DNA of 64,000 nucleotides from Acidimangrovimonas sediminis (GTDB lineage Bacteria > Pseudomonadota > Alphaproteobacteria > Rhodobacterales > Rhodobacteraceae), in assembly GCF_002871005.1 (NCBI RefSeq), contig NZ_PHSN01000006.1, positions 248,001 to 312,000 of the forward strand, read 5' to 3'. The notes beneath the pieces are model-generated. The model ran no database searches. It saw only the letters and a program-made list of their open reading frames with translations, and was not told the DNA's origin. Each line of letters begins with the position of its first letter. Position 1 is the stretch's first letter. Made by a program: the position numbers and the translations under genes. This document shows, one piece after another, positions 52,431 through 61,102 of the stretch.

Positions 52431-52457
52431 GACGGTCGTCACCGAAAGGAGGGTTCC

Positions 52458-53891
52458 ATGCCCGGGTCCGACTTGGCCAATCTACTTGCCCGCATCGACT
52501 TTGGGCTGATCACGGCGATGCACATCGTCTACCCGCCGCTGACAATAGGGCTGTCGGTCCTCCTCTTGTTCGGGGAATGGCGCTGGGTGAGGACCGACAG
52601 CGAGCATTGGTACCGGATGACCCGGTTCTTCGAGAAGCTGTTCCTCATCAACTTCGGCGCCGGCGTCGCCACCGGGGTGACGATGGAGCTGGCCTTCGGC
52701 ATCCTCTACGGGCCGTTCTCGGCCGCCGCTGGGCCGGTCTTCGGCCGGCTTCTGGGGTTCGAGACGATCACCGCCTTCATGTACGAGGCGGGGTTCGTCG
52801 GACTCATGGTCTTCGGCTGGCACAAGATCGGCCGGCGCATGCACCTGTTCGCGACCTTCAACGTGGCGCTTGCCTCGTCGATCTCGGGGTTCTGGATCCT
52901 CGCGGCGAATTCCTGGATGCAGGACCCGGAGGGTGTGGCAGAGGTCGGCGGCAACTTCTTCGCCACCGACTGGTTCAAGGTGATCTTCAACGACGACAGC
53001 CTGACCGCAGTTCCCCATATGCTGATCGCCGCGCTGGAACAGAGCCTTGTCGTCGGCGTCGCGGTGGCCGCGTTCTTCGTCTACAAGAGCCGCCACACCG
53101 AGATGTTCACCAAGGCGCTGCGGGCGCTGATCCCCGCACTGGTGATCGTCGCGGCGTTCCAGATCTTCATGGGCGACAGCCTCGGCCAGACCGTGGCCCA
53201 TGCGCAGCCGGCGGCGCTGGCAGCGATGGAAGGTCACTATCACACCCACAATCCGGACGGGTCGGTGAACACCGGCTGGCACATCGTCATGTGGCCGAAC
53301 GCCAAGGGTGACGGCACTGCCTGGTCGATCACCATCCCGCATGTCCTGAGCCTTCTGGAAACCCACAGCTGGAACGGCGCGGTGCCGGGCCTCGATTCGA
53401 TCCCGCCGCAGGACCGGCCGCCGGTGCTTATCCCGTTCTATGCCTTCCGCGTCATGGTCGCGGCCGGTGGTGCGATCTTCCTGCTGTCGCTCTGGGGTGC
53501 GTGGCTGTTGTTCCGTGGCAGGCTGAGCGTCGAGGCGGCCAGCCGCAATCGCTGGTTCCTGATGGCCGCGATGGTGTCGCCGGTGCTGCCCTATATCGCG
53601 ATCTGGACCGGCTGGTGGACGCGCGAGGTGGCGCGGCAACCCTGGGTCGTCTACGGGCTGATGCGCACGTCGGAGGGGCGCAGCCCGCTTTCCGCAGGGG
53701 CCGAGATCGCCTGGTTCGTGGGCTTTGCCGCCTTCGGCCTGCTGGTGATGGTGTCGACCCTGTACTTCATCCTGAAGGTCGTGCGTCACGGCCCGGACAT
53801 GACCACCCCGATCCCGCGTGAGGGCGAGGAGCGGCACGAACAGCTGGGCAGCCTGCCCGCGGTTCAGCAGCATGCCGTCCCCGGGGAATGA
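52458..53891 (+). CDS. cydA: Cytochrome bd-type quinol oxidase subunit I
   Basis: 477-aa inner-membrane subunit with about nine helices, carrying the b558, b595 and d haems of a quinol oxidase that reduces oxygen to water. Haem-ligand candidates: His22 in MHIVYPP and the His in AVPHMLIAALEQ; MELAFGI, ETITAFMYEAGF and GFWILAANSWMQ are family segments. The short length suggests a short-Q-loop, CioA-like (cyanide-insensitive) type. The usual GRQPW motif reads ARQPW. AAAGGAGG precedes the ATG. Its stop overlaps the first cydB ATG by 4 nt. Confidence 0.93.
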   Translation: MPGSDLANLLARIDFGLITAMHIVYPPLTIGLSVLLLFGEWRWVRTDSEHWYRMTRFFEKLFLINFGAGVATGVTMELAFGILYGPFSAAAGPVFGRLLGFETITAFMYEAGFVGLMVFGWHKIGRRMHLFATFNVALASSISGFWILAANSWMQDPEGVAEVGGNFFATDWFKVIFNDDSLTAVPHMLIAALEQSLVVGVAVAAFFVYKSRHTEMFTKALRALIPALVIVAAFQIFMGDSLGQTVAHAQPAALAAMEGHYHTHNPDGSVNTGWHIVMWPNAKGDGTAWSITIPHVLSLLETHSWNGAVPGLDSIPPQDRPPVLIPFYAFRVMVAAGGAIFLLSLWGAWLLFRGRLSVEAASRNRWFLMAAMVSPVLPYIAIWTGWWTREVARQPWVVYGLMRTSEGRSPLSAGAEIAWFVGFAAFGLLVMVSTLYFILKVVRHGPDMTTPIPREGEERHEQLGSLPAVQQHAVPGE

Positions 53892-53902
53892 GGAACACCG
53901 AT

Positions 53903-55258
53903 ATGCAACCCAAGACCCATTCGCCCCGAACCCATTCGCCCCGCACCCTGTTGAGGGCCTTTTGGGTCGGCCTCGCGCTGATGTTCGGCGCCATGACCAT
54001 CGCCGCGCCCGCCACGGCGCAGACGGCGACAGCCCAGCAGCCGGGCCAGAGTGCTGTCGCAAGCGCCTCTGCAAATCCGGCCGAGGCGGCAGCGAAGGCG
54101 GCGGCGCGGAACCTTCCCATGTCGTTCACCACGCTCAAGGGGATGTCGTCCCAGACGGACCCGGCGCTGAGCGCCGCGCAGAAGCACCAGTTGCTGAACC
54201 GCGCGATGGAAACCCACAACCTGCTGTCGCTGGCCTGGGCGCTGGCGCTGGCGCTGAGCGTGGGGATGTATCTGATCCTCGACGGGGCCGACCTTGGCGC
54301 CGGGGTGCTGTCGCTGTTCCACAATGACAACCAGACACGCGACGGGATCATGGCCGCGATGGCCGGCACCTGGGACGCCAACGAGACATGGCTGATCGTC
54401 GCGGGCGGGATCCTGTTCGGGGGCTTCCCGCTGGTCTATGGCTCCATCTTCCACTACCTCGCGCTGCCGCTCGCAATCCTGCTGCTCGCCATCCTGGTGC
54501 GGGCGATCTCGATCGAGTTTCACCACCATGCCGAACGGTCCAAGCGCTGGTGGGGCTTCGGTTTCGGCTTCGGTTCCCTGGTCACGGCCTTCGGGATCGG
54601 CCTTGCCGGGGGTGCGGTCCTGCAGGGCGTGCCGCTGACCAACGTTCACGTGACCTATGCGGGCGGCGGCATCCACCGGGTGTTCGAGGGCGGCCTCTTC
54701 GACTGCATAACGCCGTTCAGCCTGTGGTGTGGGGTGGCGGGGGTGATCGCCTCGGTGATGGCCGGCGCGCTCTACCTGCGGGCGCGGTTCACGCTTGACA
54801 GTCCGCAGCGGCATATCGTCAAGCCGTGGCTGAACGTCTCGATGGCGCTGCTGGTCGTGTCGGTCGTGATCTCGGGCATCTGGATGTTCAGCGCGTTCGA
54901 CTGGGTCTCGGCCCGCTGGGCCGGGCCGTTCTGGTGGGCTTTCGCGCTGGCCGGGCTGTGGATCGTGTTCACGGTCTGGAAGATGTGGGAAGCGGCGCAC
55001 CGCGACCGCGACCTCGAATCGATGCTCTGGTACGCGGTCGCGACCGCCTCGGTGATGCTGACCGTCGGGCTGACGCTTTTCCCGTGGCTGGTGCCGGGGA
55101 CGTGGACGATCTACGACGCGGCCGATCCGTCGCTGTCGCTGCTGAGTTTCACGCTGGCGATGGGCGGGTTCTTCCCGGTGATCCTGGTCTACAACTGGTA
55201 CCAGATCTGGGTCTTCCGAGCCCGGATCTCGGCACTGGGAAGCTACGGCGCACACTGA
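53903..55258 (+). CDS. cydB: Cytochrome bd-type oxidase subunit II with exported N-terminal extension
   Basis: 451 aa. From residue about 102 the protein matches CydB: HNLLSLAWALALALSVGMYLILDGADLGAG, then GTWDANETWLIVAGG and further helices. Residues 1-101 are extra: a signal-peptide-like start (basic, then LLRAFWVGLALMFGAMTIA, cleavage near APATAQ) and an Ala/Gln/Ser linker. The start at 53903 has GAGGA 8 nt upstream; ATG at 53888 overlaps the cydA stop. ATG at 54206 would give a standard CydB but has no visible ribosome site. Residues 5-14 repeat THSPR twice, from a 15-bp tandem repeat at 53915-53943. Confidence 0.9.
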   Translation: MQPKTHSPRTHSPRTLLRAFWVGLALMFGAMTIAAPATAQTATAQQPGQSAVASASANPAEAAAKAAARNLPMSFTTLKGMSSQTDPALSAAQKHQLLNRAMETHNLLSLAWALALALSVGMYLILDGADLGAGVLSLFHNDNQTRDGIMAAMAGTWDANETWLIVAGGILFGGFPLVYGSIFHYLALPLAILLLAILVRAISIEFHHHAERSKRWWGFGFGFGSLVTAFGIGLAGGAVLQGVPLTNVHVTYAGGGIHRVFEGGLFDCITPFSLWCGVAGVIASVMAGALYLRARFTLDSPQRHIVKPWLNVSMALLVVSVVISGIWMFSAFDWVSARWAGPFWWAFALAGLWIVFTVWKMWEAAHRDRDLESMLWYAVATASVMLTVGLTLFPWLVPGTWTIYDAADPSLSLLSFTLAMGGFFPVILVYNWYQIWVFRARISALGSYGAH

Positions 55259-55271
55259 GAAAGATCTTTTC

Positions 55272-55297
55272 GTAGGGTGCGTTCAACCGCACCCTAC
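55272..55297. terminator. GGGTGCG-type intergenic hairpin, copy 3
   Basis: GTAGGGTGCG / CGCACCCTAC with a 6-nt loop, 14 bp after the cydB stop and just before the convergent acyltransferase end. The core matches copies 1 and 2; a bidirectional terminator is likely. Confidence 0.65.
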
Positions 55298-55315
55298 CGG
55301 GGGGCACCCGGCGGC

Positions 55316-56239
55316 TCAGTTCGACCCGAGGGCCAGCGTCTGTTCCCGCATCCAGGCCATGAAACCGCGCGGGTTAGACGACCATTCCTGAAGCGCCTCG
55401 GGCGCGATCGGGGCACCGATCACGGGGGCCTGCGGGCGGTTCAGCGCGTACTTGATCTCATGCAGCAACAGGCCCTGCCGCAGCGTGGGCGAAAGCTTGT
55501 TGGCGATCTGGTAGGCGCGAGAGTTCTGGCCGGGGAAGTAGATCGGCAGCACCGTGGCGCCCGAACGCAGCACCATCTTGGCGGTGAAGGGGTTCCAGTC
55601 GGCTTCGACCGCCGGGCCGAACCATGTTTCCGACGCCGCGACCTGGCCCGAGGGAAACAGGATCACCACGCCGTCGTTCTTGAGATGATCCATCGCATGA
55701 CGGCGCATCTCCAGCCCCTTGCGCTGGGCGTCTTCCTCGTGCGGGAAGGGCACGGGGACCATGTGATAGGCGATTTCCTCGATCCCGGTCAGCAGCGACC
55801 GCGTCAGGATCTTGAAATCCTGACGGACCCGGCCGACGAGGCAGCCCATCACCAGACCGTCGACAAGGCCGTGAGGGTGGTTGGCGACCACCACCACCGG
55901 GCCCGTCTTCGGGATCCGGGCGATCTGCTCCGCCGGGGTCTGCAGGTCGATCCCCATGACGTCGAGCGTGCGGTCCCAGAATTCCTGACCGCGGGCGGGC
56001 CCGCGGGATTCGAACTGGCGGATCAGGTGCAGAAGGCGCAGCTTGCCCGTCGCCAGCTCGATCGCGCGGATCGAGGTGGATTTCCAGGGGTTGGTGAAGG
56101 TCCCGGCATAGGAAAGCCGCCGCTTGTCATACGGCGTATAGTCGGGATCACCGATGTACTTGTGATGCTCTTGGCTCTGGTCCGCCACAGATGAACCGTC
56201 CCACGGGGCCTGCTCGATCCCCGGATCGATCCGCCCCAT
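55316..56239 (-). CDS. PlsC-type lysophospholipid acyltransferase
   Basis: 307-aa acyltransferase. The catalytic block I is ANHPHGLVDGLVMG (about residues 117-130), in the NHPxGxxDG form seen in one PlsC subgroup rather than the plain HX4D motif; block III-like ILFPSGQVAASE (about 193-204) follows. It probably acylates a lysolipid at the inner membrane; the acceptor (phospholipid or ornithine lipid) is not clear. It is immediately downstream of ptsH, whose stop it nearly abuts. Confidence 0.8.
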   Translation of the reverse strand: MGRIDPGIEQAPWDGSSVADQSQEHHKYIGDPDYTPYDKRRLSYAGTFTNPWKSTSIRAIELATGKLRLLHLIRQFESRGPARGQEFWDRTLDVMGIDLQTPAEQIARIPKTGPVVVVANHPHGLVDGLVMGCLVGRVRQDFKILTRSLLTGIEEIAYHMVPVPFPHEEDAQRKGLEMRRHAMDHLKNDGVVILFPSGQVAASETWFGPAVEADWNPFTAKMVLRSGATVLPIYFPGQNSRAYQIANKLSPTLRQGLLLHEIKYALNRPQAPVIGAPIAPEALQEWSSNPRGFMAWMREQTLALGSN

Positions 56240-56509
56240 CTAGAAGTCTTCCCCGAACCGGTCGGCCACCAGCGCCTCGAGCGCCACGGCCAGCTTGTCT
56301 GCCTCCGGGCCACTGGTCCGGACCTCAATAGTGCTTCCGCGCGACGCTGCCAACATCAAAAGCCCCATGATCGAATCGCCGGACACATCCATGCCGTCCT
56401 TGCTGACCTCGGCCGAGGCGTCATGGGCCTCGACCACCTCGACGAACTTGGCCGATGCGCGGGCATGAAGTCCCTTTTCGTTCACGATCTTCAGAACGCA
56501 TTCCGTCAT
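56240..56509 (-). CDS. ptsH: HPr phosphocarrier protein
   Basis: 89-aa HPr. The active His15 lies in EKGLHARASAKFV and the regulatory Ser46 in SGDSIMGLLML, the site phosphorylated by HprK. Both regulatory sites are intact, so it can serve the PTS relay and HprK signalling. It overlaps the EIIA gene by 4 nt. No enzyme I gene is in the window. Confidence 0.96.
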   Translation of the reverse strand: MTECVLKIVNEKGLHARASAKFVEVVEAHDASAEVSKDGMDVSGDSIMGLLMLAASRGSTIEVRTSGPEADKLAVALEALVADRFGEDF

Positions 56510-56910
56510 GGGTTCTCCGTTCCCCCGCCCACATCCATGGAATCGATATACTTGCGCCCGGCCTCCATCGCAGCCTGAACTGCCTCGGGCACGCTCAGCC
56601 GGCGCGATTTCGCCAGCTTGACCAGCATCGGAAGGTTGGCGCCGTACAGGATGCGGCGGTTGCGGGGCATGCAGGCCGGAAGCGAAAGGTTCGAGGGCGA
56701 AGAACCGAACATGTCCGTCACCACCACCACGCCGGAGCCGTCGTCGACCTCATCCGCAGCGCGGCGGATCTCGGCCTGCTTGGCGTCGCGGTCGTGGTCG
56801 TTCTCGATTGTGATCGCGCGGATCCCGGTCTGGGCGCCGACCACATGTTCGACCGCGGCGAGATATTCCCGCGCGAGGCCGCCATGTGCAACGATCACGA
56901 TGCCGATCAC
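56506..56910 (-). CDS. manX: PTS EIIA domain protein, mannose family
   Basis: 134-aa stand-alone EIIA of the mannose/fructose class. The phospho-acceptor is His9 in [29 protein letters not shown] (about residues 60-75) is the second family motif. No EIIB/C/D transport genes are nearby, so the role is probably regulatory, as in the alphaproteobacterial PTS with HprK and HPr. It overlaps both neighbours by 4 nt. Confidence 0.93.
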   Translation of the reverse strand: MIGIVIVAHGGLAREYLAAVEHVVGAQTGIRAITIENDHDRDAKQAEIRRAADEVDDGSGVVVVTDMFGSSPSNLSLPACMPRNRRILYGANLPMLVKLAKSRRLSVPEAVQAAMEAGRKYIDSMDVGGGTENP

Positions 56911-57809
56911 GGCCGTCCCTCCGGGGCCGCGTTCGCCGCCCGCCGTTCAAGTTCCCTGTGCCGTTTTGACACCGCCCAGCCCTGCTGCGCAAGCGCATGC
57001 GCCAGTTTCTCGGCCATTGCAACCGATCGGTGTTGCCCGCCGGTACACCCGAAGCCGATCGCGAGGTGGGGTTTGCCCTCTTCCAGCTGTGCGGGCATCG
57101 CGATCGCCAGCAGCTCGACGATCTTGTCGAAGAAGGCGGCGGCGTTCGGATCGGCCCAGATATAGGCGGCGACCGCCGGGTCGCGTCCGTCCTGCGCGCG
57201 CAGCGCCGGATCCCAGTGCGGATTGCGCAGGAAGCGCACGTCGAAGATCATGTCCACCCCGCGCGGAACCCCGCGACGGTAGGAAAAGGAATGCACCGAC
57301 ACTGCCATGCGCGGCCCGCCATCCGCCGGGGCGAACCAGCGTTCCAGTTCGGCGCGCAGGTCGTGCGGGGTCAGGTCCGACGTGTCGATCAGCACGTCGG
57401 CCCGGGCACGGATCGGTGTCAACAGGTCGGCCTCGCGCAGCACGCCCTGCGCCGGGTCGCCATCGGGGGCAAGCGGATGACGGCGGCGGGTCTGGGCGTA
57501 GCGGCGGATCAGCTCGTCCTCGGTACAGTCGAGGAACAGAAGCTCCAGCGCGACGTCGGGGCGGCGGGTGAGGGTGTCGATCAGATCGATCGTGGCGGAG
57601 GCGCTGAAATCGCGGTTGCGCACGTCGATGCCAAGGGCCAGCGGGCGGGCCAGCGGCGGGCCGTCGAGCAGCCGGGGGACCAGGCTGAGCGGCAGGTTGT
57701 CGATCGCCTCGGCGCCAAGATCCTCAAGCGCGGCAATCGCGGTGGAGCGCCCGGCGCCCGAAGGCCCGGTGACCAGCACCAGCCGATGTCCGGCCTCGCC
57801 CGTGCTCAT
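56907..57809 (-). CDS. rapZ: RapZ-family nucleotide-binding protein
   Basis: 300-aa protein. The Walker A GPSGAGRS is residues 15-22; [23 protein letters not shown] and [20 protein letters not shown] are the RapZ C-terminal signature. In enterobacteria RapZ controls GlmS through RNA decay; in alphaproteobacteria its exact role is less clear. The start at 57809 has GAGG 5 nt upstream; an ATG at 57821 that overlaps the hprK stop (ATGA) is an alternative adding four residues. Confidence 0.93.
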   Translation of the reverse strand: MSTGEAGHRLVLVTGPSGAGRSTAIAALEDLGAEAIDNLPLSLVPRLLDGPPLARPLALGIDVRNRDFSASATIDLIDTLTRRPDVALELLFLDCTEDELIRRYAQTRRRHPLAPDGDPAQGVLREADLLTPIRARADVLIDTSDLTPHDLRAELERWFAPADGGPRMAVSVHSFSYRRGVPRGVDMIFDVRFLRNPHWDPALRAQDGRDPAVAAYIWADPNAAAFFDKIVELLAIAMPAQLEEGKPHLAIGFGCTGGQHRSVAMAEKLAHALAQQGWAVSKRHRELERRAANAAPEGRP

Positions 57810-57817
57810 TTCGTGCC

Positions 57818-58285
57818 TCATGCGATCCGACCTGCCCGAAGATATTGCACCAGTGCGGCAGGGAAATGGCCAGTCGCGGGGCCGTGACAAAGCGGCACAG
57901 CGCACCCCTGCGCGGTGAAGACGCGCTCGGGCGGGAGGCGGCTGGTCTCGGTCGCGCCGAGGTCGACGGCAAGGGCGATCTCGGCCTCGTCCAGCGCGTC
58001 GGCGGCCAGGATGCCGATGCCGCGGGCCTCGATCCGGCCGAAGATGGCCGCGGGGGCGCGCGCGATCAGCCGCCCGCCGCGCGGCATCAGGCTGGTGCGG
58101 TCGTCGGCCACCAGCCGCGCGCCAAGCGCCATCAGTTGCAGCGCCAGCGCCGACTTGCCGGCCCCCGAGGGCCCGAGAATGAGAACGCCGCGCCCTTCGA
58201 GCGCGACGCAGGAAGCGTGGATCATGGTTTCGGCGTCCGGAGGCGGAGAGGCCTTTCGCGGGGCGTCGGGGGCGGCCGGCGTCAC
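57818..58285 (-). CDS. hprK: Short HPr kinase/phosphorylase
   Basis: 155-aa HprK of the short alphaproteobacterial type, consisting of the kinase domain only (Bacillus HprK is about 310 aa). Walker A GPSGAGKS is residues 38-45; [11 protein letters not shown] and [15 protein letters not shown] are the following kinase motifs. It phosphorylates Ser46 of HPr. GTG start at 58285 overlaps the chvG stop (GTGA); an internal ATG at 58225 is possible. Confidence 0.92.
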   Translation of the reverse strand: MTPAAPDAPRKASPPPDAETMIHASCVALEGRGVLILGPSGAGKSALALQLMALGARLVADDRTSLMPRGGRLIARAPAAIFGRIEARGIGILAADALDEAEIALAVDLGATETSRLPPERVFTAQGCAVPLCHGPATGHFPAALVQYLRAGRIA

Positions 58286-60039
58286 ACCGGCAGACCCACG
58301 ACGAAGCGGGCGCCAAGCGGCTCCGAGGTGGCATCGGCGTCGGTCGGGCGGATGTTCTCGGCCCAGATCACGCCGCCATGCGCCTCGACGATCTGCTTGG
58401 AAATCGACAGGCCAAGGCCCGAATGGTCGCCGAACTGCCCCGGCGGACGTTCCGAGTAGAACCGCTTGAAGATCTTGCCGAGTGCCTGATCCGGGATGCC
58501 CGGGCCGGTATCCTCGACCACCACGAGAACGCGGTTCTCGCGCTGGCGGGCCCAGACCCGCACCGCGTCGCCATCTTCGCAGAAGGACACGGCGTTGGTG
58601 ATCAGGTTGACGAAGACCTGCGCCAGCCGCGCCTCGAGCCCGTGCACCAGGATCGGCTGCGAGGGCAGGTCGGTGATGAAATCCACCCCCTTCTGCGCCG
58701 CTTCCTTGCCCAGGTAGTCGCCGAGGTTGCCCAGCATCTTCAGCAGGTTGAACTGTTCTTCCTCTTCCTTCACCAGTTCGCTGTCGAGGCGCGAGGCGTT
58801 CGAGATCTCGCTGACCAGGCGGTCGAGGCGGCGCACGTCATGCTCGATCACGCCCAGAAGCTTCTCGCGCTGGTCGTCGCGTTTGGCCAGCCGCATCGAG
58901 GCCACGGCGGATCGAAGCGAGGCAAGCGGGTTCTTGATCTCGTGCGCCACGTCGGCGGCGAACTGTTCGTTCGCCTCGATCCGGTCGTAAAGCGCGGCCA
59001 CCATGCCACGCAGGGCGATCGACAGGCGCCCGATCTCGTCCGGGCGGGCGGCGAGGTCTGGGATGCGCACGCGCGCGGGGCTCATCTTGCGGGCCTGCCG
59101 GTCGCGGCCCAGTTCGGCTGCGGCGGCGAGGTCGGACAGCGGGTTGGCGATGGTCGAGGCCAGCACCAGCGACAGCCCGACCGACACGAGGATGGCGATG
59201 ACGAACATCTGCAGCACCTGCTCGCGCTCGTAGCGGACGAGCTGGTCGATCTCGCCGGCGGCGGAGGTCGCGGCGACGACGCCCACCACCTTGCCGGCCC
59301 GCACGATCGGGGTGGCGACGGCAAAGATCGTGGCGCCCTTCGAATTGGTGCCGGTGTTGACCTGGGTGGTGCCCTTCGCGGCGGCGGCCACCAGCGCGCG
59401 GGCCTGGTCGGCGGCGTTGTAGCCGGGCTCCGTTCCGCGGTCGGGCGTCAGGACGCCCGAGATCCCGTCCCAGATCCAGTTCAGGAAGCTGGTGATCACG
59501 GTGTTGCGTTCCCCCTTGCCGGCAACGCCGGTCAGGGGGGCGGCCTTGGCCTGCCCGACCGCCTGGCTGAGCTGCATGCCGTCCGCATCGTAGAGGAACA
59601 GCTCAACCCCGTGGGCGAGGCTGCCGGCCGCCAGTCTGGCCGTCGCGGCAACGGCGGGGCCCGCGTCCGGCGCGGCCATGCCGCCGGCAGGAAGGTTGTT
59701 TTCGACCATCGAGGCGATCAACCCGGCCTGCGCGACCAGCGCATTCTCGCGCTGCTGCACCAGGCTGTCACGGAAGGGATTGAGGTAGAGCACCCCCGCC
59801 ACCAGCAGGATCAGCGCCATCAGGTTGAAGGTGATGATCTTGCGCGCCAGCGGTGAGCGGTTGAGCGACACGAGACGCGACCGCTTGTGGCGTGCGCGCG
59901 CCTCGGGGTCGGCGTCCGACGCGACCCAGTCTTCGCCCAGCAGGACGTCGCCGCTGCTGCCGGCGGCTTTTGCCCCCGGCTTCGCGGATGACTTCGGGGC
60001 GGCTGAATCTTGTGAATCGAAGCGCGAGGCGAGGGTCAT
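58282..60039 (-). CDS. chvG: Sensor histidine kinase ChvG
   Basis: 585-aa inner-membrane sensor kinase. It has a basic, probably disordered N-terminus (about 1-65), helix 1 (about 70-88), a periplasmic sensor region, helix 2 (about 270-290), HAMP, then the phospho-accepting His near residue 365 in [17 protein letters not shown] and the ATPase motifs [28 protein letters not shown] and [12 protein letters not shown]. ChvG/ExoS responds to acid and envelope conditions in rhizobia. It lies 10 bp after chvI. Confidence 0.94.
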   Translation of the reverse strand: MTLASRFDSQDSAAPKSSAKPGAKAAGSSGDVLLGEDWVASDADPEARARHKRSRLVSLNRSPLARKIITFNLMALILLVAGVLYLNPFRDSLVQQRENALVAQAGLIASMVENNLPAGGMAAPDAGPAVAATARLAAGSLAHGVELFLYDADGMQLSQAVGQAKAAPLTGVAGKGERNTVITSFLNWIWDGISGVLTPDRGTEPGYNAADQARALVAAAAKGTTQVNTGTNSKGATIFAVATPIVRAGKVVGVVAATSAAGEIDQLVRYEREQVLQMFVIAILVSVGLSLVLASTIANPLSDLAAAAELGRDRQARKMSPARVRIPDLAARPDEIGRLSIALRGMVAALYDRIEANEQFAADVAHEIKNPLASLRSAVASMRLAKRDDQREKLLGVIEHDVRRLDRLVSEISNASRLDSELVKEEEEQFNLLKMLGNLGDYLGKEAAQKGVDFITDLPSQPILVHGLEARLAQVFVNLITNAVSFCEDGDAVRVWARQRENRVLVVVEDTGPGIPDQALGKIFKRFYSERPPGQFGDHSGLGLSISKQIVEAHGGVIWAENIRPTDADATSEPLGARFVVGLPV

Positions 60040-60049
60040 GACGACACTG

Positions 60050-60751
60050 TCATTCTTCGTTGTAGCGGTAGCCGATGCCGTAGAGTGTTTCGATCGCCGA
60101 GAAGTCGGCGTCTACCGTGCGCATCTTCTTGCGCAGCCGCTTGATGTGGCTGTCGATGGTGCGGTCGTCGACATAGACCTGGTCATCATAGGCGATGTCC
60201 ATCAGCTGGTCGCGGCTTTTGACGAAGCCGGGGCGCTGTGCCAGGGCCTGAAGCAGCAGGAATTCGGTCACGGTCAGCGACACGTCCTTGCCCTTCCAGC
60301 TGACCGCGTGGCGCAGCGGGTCCATCGTCAGGCTGCCGCGCTCCATCACCTTGGTTTCCTCGGTGACCGCGACCTCGCCGGATCCCAACGCCTCCTGCCG
60401 GCGCAGCAGTGCGCGGATACGTTCGACCAGCAGGCGCTGGCTGAACGGTTTCTTGACATAATCGTCCGCCCCCATCCGCAGACCGAGAACCTCGTCGATC
60501 TCGTCGTCCTTGGAGGTCAGGAAGATGACCGGCATCGTGGTGCGCTGGCGCAGCCGCTGCAGCAGGTCCATGCCGTCCATGCGCGGCATCTTGATGTCCA
60601 GAACGGCCATGTCGGGCAGCCGCTTGTTAAAGGCATCGAGGGCCGACTGGCCATCGTTGTAGGTTTCGACTTCGAACCCCTCGGCCTCGAGGGTCATCGA
60701 AACCGACGTCAGGATATTCCTGTCGTCATCCACGAGCGCAATACGCGACAT
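60050..60751 (-). CDS. chvI: Response regulator ChvI
   Basis: 233-aa OmpR-family regulator. The receiver has acidic Asp8/Asp9 (ALVDDDRN), phospho-acceptor Asp52 ([12 protein letters not shown]), and K in [11 protein letters not shown]; the winged-helix DNA-binding domain spans about 135-230 ([18 protein letters not shown]). The start at 60751 has GAGGAA 8 nt upstream; the frame extends to 60817. Partner of ChvG; in Agrobacterium this system has been tied to acid induction of pckA, the divergent neighbour here. Confidence 0.95.
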   Translation of the reverse strand: MSRIALVDDDRNILTSVSMTLEAEGFEVETYNDGQSALDAFNKRLPDMAVLDIKMPRMDGMDLLQRLRQRTTMPVIFLTSKDDEIDEVLGLRMGADDYVKKPFSQRLLVERIRALLRRQEALGSGEVAVTEETKVMERGSLTMDPLRHAVSWKGKDVSLTVTEFLLLQALAQRPGFVKSRDQLMDIAYDDQVYVDDRTIDSHIKRLRKKMRTVDADFSAIETLYGIGYRYNEE

Positions 60752-61102
60752 GTAACCATTTCCTCGTTCTGCTCTGATTTGCCTGCTTTTTGCCACATTG
60801 TCCGGACTATCCGCCACGGAATCAACTGCAAACTGCGAATCACCTGCCCGATGCGCCTTCAGAAGAGGCGAAATTTCCGAAGCATTGACTAATTTGCCTC
60901 ACCTTTCCGGGATGGTTGCGCTATCGTTCGCTTGGTTGCGCTAACGGTGGCAAAGCGTCCTGTTCCAACTTTGTAACCGCATGTTAATAGGCCTTGTCGG
61001 CCCGGAGGAGGACCGGCCGGCACGTTCCGCAGCCCTAGCCGGAACAGGGCCGTCACGGATTGCATTTGGAATGCCACCACGGCTGGCATCAGGAGCCTAC
61101 AG
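60752..61102. promoter_or_regulatory. chvI/pckA divergent regulatory region
   Basis: 351-bp spacer holding both promoters. Two direct repeats, GGTTGCGCTATCG (60914-60926) and GGTTGCGCTAACG (60934-60946), are set 20 bp apart, about two helical turns. A GTAA-N7-TTAA box lies at 60973-60987. A TTGACT at 60885 has no convincing -10 partner. No small gene or RNA gene was found. Confidence 0.55.
60914..60946 (+). repeat. Direct-repeat pair upstream of pckA
   Basis: Two 13-bp copies (GGTTGCGCTATCG and GGTTGCGCTAACG, 12 of 13 identical), starts 20 bp apart. They lie about 160 bp before pckA and 163 bp before chvI. The spacing suits a regulator binding on one helical face; the regulator is unknown. 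Confidence 0.55.

Noticed and set aside
52202-52457. FNR-type box before cydA
   Set aside because: A TTGAT occurs near 52340 but no matching ATCAA at the right distance.
60973-60987. GTAA-N7-TTAA box between chvI and pckA as a CtrA site
   Set aside because: Spacing fits, but the spacer is relatively AT-rich and no cell-cycle or flagellar gene is next to it; kept only as a note in the region entry.
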